Below are positions 8,695 through 11,195 of a stretch of DNA of 11,195 nt, one piece after another. A program made the translations under genes and the position numbers. Under the pieces are notes generated by a model. That model was given only the letters and a program-made list of their open reading frames with translations. It was not told the origin of the DNA and did not search any database. The stretch comes from a bacterium (GTDB lineage Bacteria > Planctomycetota > UBA11346): assembly GCA_020049615.1 (NCBI GenBank), contig JAIFKN010000009.1:1-11195 (forward strand). Reading direction: 5' to 3'. The first letter of the stretch is position 1, and the number at the start of each line of letters is the position of its first letter.

Positions 8695-9906
8695 ATGCCT
8701 AGCAGCAAGCCCACCCTCAACGTCGCCCTCGTCGGCTACGCCTTCATGGGCCGCGCCCACAGCAATGCCTACCAGCAGGTCGGCCGCTTCTTCGCCGACT
8801 GCCCCTTCGAGGTGCGCAAGAAGGTGTTGGTCGCCCGCACCGCCGACAAGCTCGCCGCGGCGGCGCAGACCTGGGGCTGGGAGGAGCACAGCACCGATTT
8901 CGACGCGGTGATCGCCCGCGACGACATCGACGTGGTCGACATCACCACCCCGCCCAACGGCCACTACGCGCTGGCGAAGAAGGCGCTGCTGGCCGGCAAG
9001 CATGTGCTGTGCGAGAAGCCGTTGGCGATGAGCGTGGCCGAGGCCAAGGAGCTGGCCGAGCTGGCGCGCAAGAAGAAGCGCACCTGCGGGGTGTGGCATG
9101 CCTACCGCTTCTGCCCCGCCGCCAGCACCGCCGCGCGCATCTGCCGCGAGGGCCGCCTAGGCACCATCCAGCATGTGCGCGGCCTCTACCTGCAGGACTG
9201 GCTCAACGATCCGACGGTCGGTGCCGGCTGGCGCACGCAGAAGCGCATCTGCGGTTCGGGCTCGCATGGCGACCTCAACGCCCACCTCATCGACATGACC
9301 CGCTTCATCACCGGCCTGGAGTTCGAGTCGGTGAACGGCCTGGCGCGCACCTTCGTCAGCGAGCGGCCGACCGGCGATGGCGCCGGCAAGGCCAAGGTCG
9401 ATGTCGACGACGCCTTCCTCTTCCTCGCCCAGCTCCAGGGCGGCGCGGTCGGCAGCTTCGAGGCGACGCGCTTCGCCCCCGGCCACAAGAATGTCAACTT
9501 CATCGAGGTGAACGGCAGCAAGGGCTCGCTGCGCTGGGACTTCCTGCGCATGAACGAACTGCAGTTCTTCACCTACGACGATCCGCCGCACCTGCAGGGC
9601 TGGCACGACATCCTGTGCTCGGACAGCGCCGCCCACCCGTACGTCGGCAGCTGGTGGCCGGGCGGCCACCACATCGGCTACGAGCACTGCTTCACCAACA
9701 TGCTCTACGACTACCTGCACGCCCTGGCTGCCGGCAAGCCCTTCCGTCCCGACTTCGCCGATGGCGTGGCGGTGCAGGAGGTGGTTGACGCAGCCCTCGA
9801 CTCGGCCCGCAGCAAGCAGTGGGTGAAGCTCAAGCGATCGCAGAAGTTCAACGGCCCGGCGCCGGTGCGGGTGCCGTTCACCGCCGAGCGCAACGCGGGC
9901 CTCTAG
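8695..9906 (+). CDS. Gfo/Idh/MocA-family NAD(P)-dependent oxidoreductase
   Basis: Cytoplasmic dehydrogenase of 403 residues, likely acting on a sugar, sugar acid or cyclitol. The Rossmann domain opens with NVALVGYAFMGRAHSNAY, whose GYAFMG is the dinucleotide-binding turn. VVDITTPPNGHYALAKKALLAGKHVLCEKPLAMS holds the family EKP motif with Lys108, the usual catalytic or substrate-orienting lysine. The C-terminal domain has AYRFCPAAS and GSHGDLNAHLIDM, with Asp193 and His197 in the DxxxH active-site pattern. I chose ATG 8695 since homology starts right after it and GAGGT (8685-8689) is placed 5 nt upstream. A TTG at 8650 is in frame with GGAG before it, but it would run through the operator palindrome. 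Followed by the TIM-barrel isomerase gene, a common partner. The precise substrate cannot be read from sequence. Confidence 0.94.
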   Translation: MPSSKPTLNVALVGYAFMGRAHSNAYQQVGRFFADCPFEVRKKVLVARTADKLAAAAQTWGWEEHSTDFDAVIARDDIDVVDITTPPNGHYALAKKALLAGKHVLCEKPLAMSVAEAKELAELARKKKRTCGVWHAYRFCPAASTAARICREGRLGTIQHVRGLYLQDWLNDPTVGAGWRTQKRICGSGSHGDLNAHLIDMTRFITGLEFESVNGLARTFVSERPTGDGAGKAKVDVDDAFLFLAQLQGGAVGSFEATRFAPGHKNVNFIEVNGSKGSLRWDFLRMNELQFFTYDDPPHLQGWHDILCSDSAAHPYVGSWWPGGHHIGYEHCFTNMLYDYLHALAAGKPFRPDFADGVAVQEVVDAALDSARSKQWVKLKRSQKFNGPAPVRVPFTAERNAGL

Positions 9907-9918
9907 GCCATTGCCACC

Positions 9919-10053
9919 AGGGGTCAGGGGTTAGGGGTTAGGGTCGTGGCCATAGGCCTAGACCGGGAACCTGCGGACCCTCATCCCAGGTACCGTTCCA
10001 GATACTACTGACGATCCGATCCATACGACCCTAACCCCTAACCCCTGACCCCT
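9919..10053. repeat. 135-bp element with perfect 29-nt inverted arms of telomere-like G-rich heptamers
   Basis: The left arm (9919-9947) and the right arm (10025-10053) are exact reverse complements over 29 nt, separated by a 77-nt unique spacer. Each arm is about four copies of a heptamer AGGGGTY. In the left arm the G-runs are at 9920-9923, 9927-9930, 9934-9937 and 9941-9943, with 3-nt loops, a canonical G-quadruplex pattern on the plus strand; the right arm has it on the minus strand. The element fills nearly the whole 154-bp gap between the oxidoreductase and isomerase genes, so it would be part of their joint mRNA. I see no coding capacity and no obvious target-site duplication. It could be a MITE- or REP-like repeat, a hairpin mRNA processing site, or a terminator/attenuator. 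Confidence 0.85.
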
Positions 10054-10060
10054 AGGTGCA

Positions 10061-11113
10061 ATGATGATCAAAGGCCCCGGACTCTTCCTCGCCCAATTCA
10101 TGGGCGACAAGCCGCCCTTCAACAGCCTCGACGCGATCTGCGCCTGGGTCGCCTCGCTGGGCTACGTCGGTGTCCAGCTGCCAAGCTGGGATGCCCGCGT
10201 CATCGACCTGAAGAAGGCTGCCGAATCGCAGGCCTACTGCGATGACCTCAAGGCCAAGGTCGCCAAGCACGGCCTCTCCATCACCGAGCTGTCGACCCAC
10301 CTGCAGGGCCAGCTGGTCGCCGTCCATCCCGCCTACGACGAGCAGTTCGACGGCTTCGCCGACCCGTCGGTACGCGGCAAGCCCGCGGCGCGCACCGCCT
10401 GGGCCATCGAGCAGGTCAAGCTGGCGGCGAAGGCCTCGCAGAAGCTCGGCCTCAAGGCGCACGCGACCTTCAGCGGCGCGCTGATGTGGCAGACCGTCTA
10501 CCCGTGGCCGCAGCGCCCGGCCGGACTGGTCGAGGAGGGCTTCGCCGAGCTCGCCCGCCGCTGGGTCCCGATCCTCGACGTGTTCAAGGACTGCGGCGTC
10601 GCCGCCTGCTACGAGGTCCACCCCGGCGAGGACATCCACGACGGTGCGACCTGGGAGATGTTCCTCGACGCGGTGAAGGGCCACAGCGCGGCCAACCTGC
10701 TCTTCGATCCCAGCCACTTCGTCCTGCAGTGCCTCGACTACCTCGCCTACATCGACCTCTACCACGACCGCATCAAGGCCTTCCACGTCAAGGATGCCGA
10801 GTTCCGCCCCAGCGGCCGGGTCGGCGTCTATGGCGGCTACCAGGGCTGGAAGGACCGCGCCGGCCGCTTCCGCTCGCTCGGCGACGGCCAGGTCGACTTC
10901 GGCGCCATCTTCTCGAAGCTCACCCAGTACGGCTACGACGGCTGGGCGGTGGTCGAGTGGGAATGCTGCCTGAAGGACTCGACCCAGGGCGCCACCGAGG
11001 GCGCGCCCTTCGTCAAGAAGCACATCATCAAGCCGGCTGGCAAGGCCTTCGACGACTTCGCTGGCGGCGCCGCCGACAAGAAGCAGCTGCATCGGGTGCT
11101 TGGGATCGGCTGA
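10061..11113 (+). CDS. Sugar phosphate isomerase/epimerase-like TIM-barrel protein (xylose isomerase-like, AP endonuclease 2 fold)
   Basis: Cytoplasmic protein of 350 residues, probably metal-dependent, interconverting or dehydrating a sugar or cyclitol intermediate. The N-terminus KGPGLFLAQFMGDKPPFNSLDAICAWVASLGYVGVQLPSWD is typical of this group. Metal-ligand candidates fall at the ends of barrel strands: Glu185 (ACYEVHPGED), Asp216 and His219 (LLFDPSHF), His242 (KAFHVKDAEF) and Glu299 (AVVEWE), the usual xylose-isomerase-like pattern. ATG codons occur at 10061 and 10064; AGGTG (10054-10058) is better spaced for 10064, so the true protein may be one residue shorter. Note that this SD directly adjoins the right arm of the inverted element. 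With the upstream oxidoreductase it resembles IolE/IolG-type or 3-keto-sugar pathways; which one is unknown. Confidence 0.9.
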   Translation: MMIKGPGLFLAQFMGDKPPFNSLDAICAWVASLGYVGVQLPSWDARVIDLKKAAESQAYCDDLKAKVAKHGLSITELSTHLQGQLVAVHPAYDEQFDGFADPSVRGKPAARTAWAIEQVKLAAKASQKLGLKAHATFSGALMWQTVYPWPQRPAGLVEEGFAELARRWVPILDVFKDCGVAACYEVHPGEDIHDGATWEMFLDAVKGHSAANLLFDPSHFVLQCLDYLAYIDLYHDRIKAFHVKDAEFRPSGRVGVYGGYQGWKDRAGRFRSLGDGQVDFGAIFSKLTQYGYDGWAVVEWECCLKDSTQGATEGAPFVKKHIIKPAGKAFDDFAGGAADKKQLHRVLGIG

Positions 11114-11115
11114 TT

Positions 11116-11132
11116 CCAGCGCGTAGCGCTGG
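11116..11132 (+). terminator. Tight hairpin just after the isomerase stop
   Basis: CCAGCGC (11116-11122) and GCGCTGG (11126-11132) make a perfect 7-bp stem with a GTA loop, starting 3 nt after the stop codon. No T-tract follows, so it may be a transcript end or 3' stabilising structure rather than a standard intrinsic terminator. Confidence 0.35.
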
Positions 11133-11148
11133 CGGGCGCCGAGCGGCG

Positions 11149-11184
11149 GTGGCGGCATACAATCGGCGCAGCCGATGCCGCCAC
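11149..11184 (+). other. Large imperfect hairpin at the right edge containing TACAAT
   Basis: GTGGCGGCAT (11149-11158) pairs perfectly with ATGCCGCCAC (11175-11184), and inside it CGGC (11164-11167) pairs with GCCG (11171-11174), leaving a 5-nt bulge. The bulge region also gives TACAAT (11158-11163), a good -10 hexamer with no visible -35. The structure may be a terminator or may be incidental to a promoter and start codon at the edge. Confidence 0.35.
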
Positions 11185-11195
11185 GGTTGCGGAGC
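11175..11195 (+). CDS. Possible start of a gene running off the right edge
   Basis: An ATG at 11175 opens a frame (MPPRLRS) that continues to the window end, 11 nt after the -10-like TACAAT at 11158-11163. Seven codons are far too few to identify a product, and the ATG lies in a hairpin arm, so this is only a placement guess. Confidence 0.15.

Noticed and set aside
9919..10053. CRISPR array or true telomere
   Set aside because: There are only two arms, inverted and not direct, with one spacer; the heptamers are telomere-like in composition but internal to an operon.

Overview
The window is a high-GC bacterial chromosome segment with strongly GC-rich third codon positions. It holds nine genes I can support, two of them divergent pairs and one convergent pair. 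The mix suggests a PVC-superphylum bacterium (Planctomycetota, Lentisphaerota or Kiritimatiellota): a sulfatase next to an IclR regulator, a Gfo/Idh/MocA oxidoreductase paired with a TIM-barrel sugar isomerase, and a secreted gluzincin-type protease of the kind common there. That assignment is inference from gene content only. No tRNA, rRNA, CRISPR array or transposase was seen.

Region by region. Positions 1-2065 (minus strand) carry the guaB-guaA purine operon: IMP dehydrogenase followed with zero spacing by GMP synthase, which is cut by the left edge. Divergent from guaB is a CPBP (CAAX-protease-like) membrane protein with a long unassigned C-terminal region (2175-3614, plus). An IclR-family regulator (3678-4397) follows and sits immediately upstream of a cytoplasmic-type sulfatase (4438-5904). 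Between these two lies an AT-rich island with an IclR-like imperfect palindrome, which suggests local control of the sulfatase. Next, two exported proteins face each other tail to tail: a 331-residue protein (6022-7017, plus) that looks like a degenerate relative of the metalloprotease encoded opposite it (7042-8550, minus, intact HExxH). Finally a Gfo/Idh/MocA oxidoreductase (8695-9906) and a sugar phosphate isomerase/epimerase-like TIM barrel (10061-11113) form a probable sugar or cyclitol catabolic operon, preceded by a LacI/CcpA-type operator palindrome.

The most unusual non-coding structure is a 135-bp element between the last two genes. It has two perfect 29-nt inverted arms built of telomere-like AGGGGTY heptamers with four G-runs each, around a 77-nt unique spacer. 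Other points worth checking are the loss of the zinc-binding motif in the 331-residue protein, signs of a compensated double frameshift in the IclR gene, and -10-like hexamers lying exactly 6 nt upstream of three start codons that lack good Shine-Dalgarno sequences. I found no clear new multi-gene system. The strongest candidates for something undescribed are the inverted G-rich element and the protease/pseudoprotease pair.
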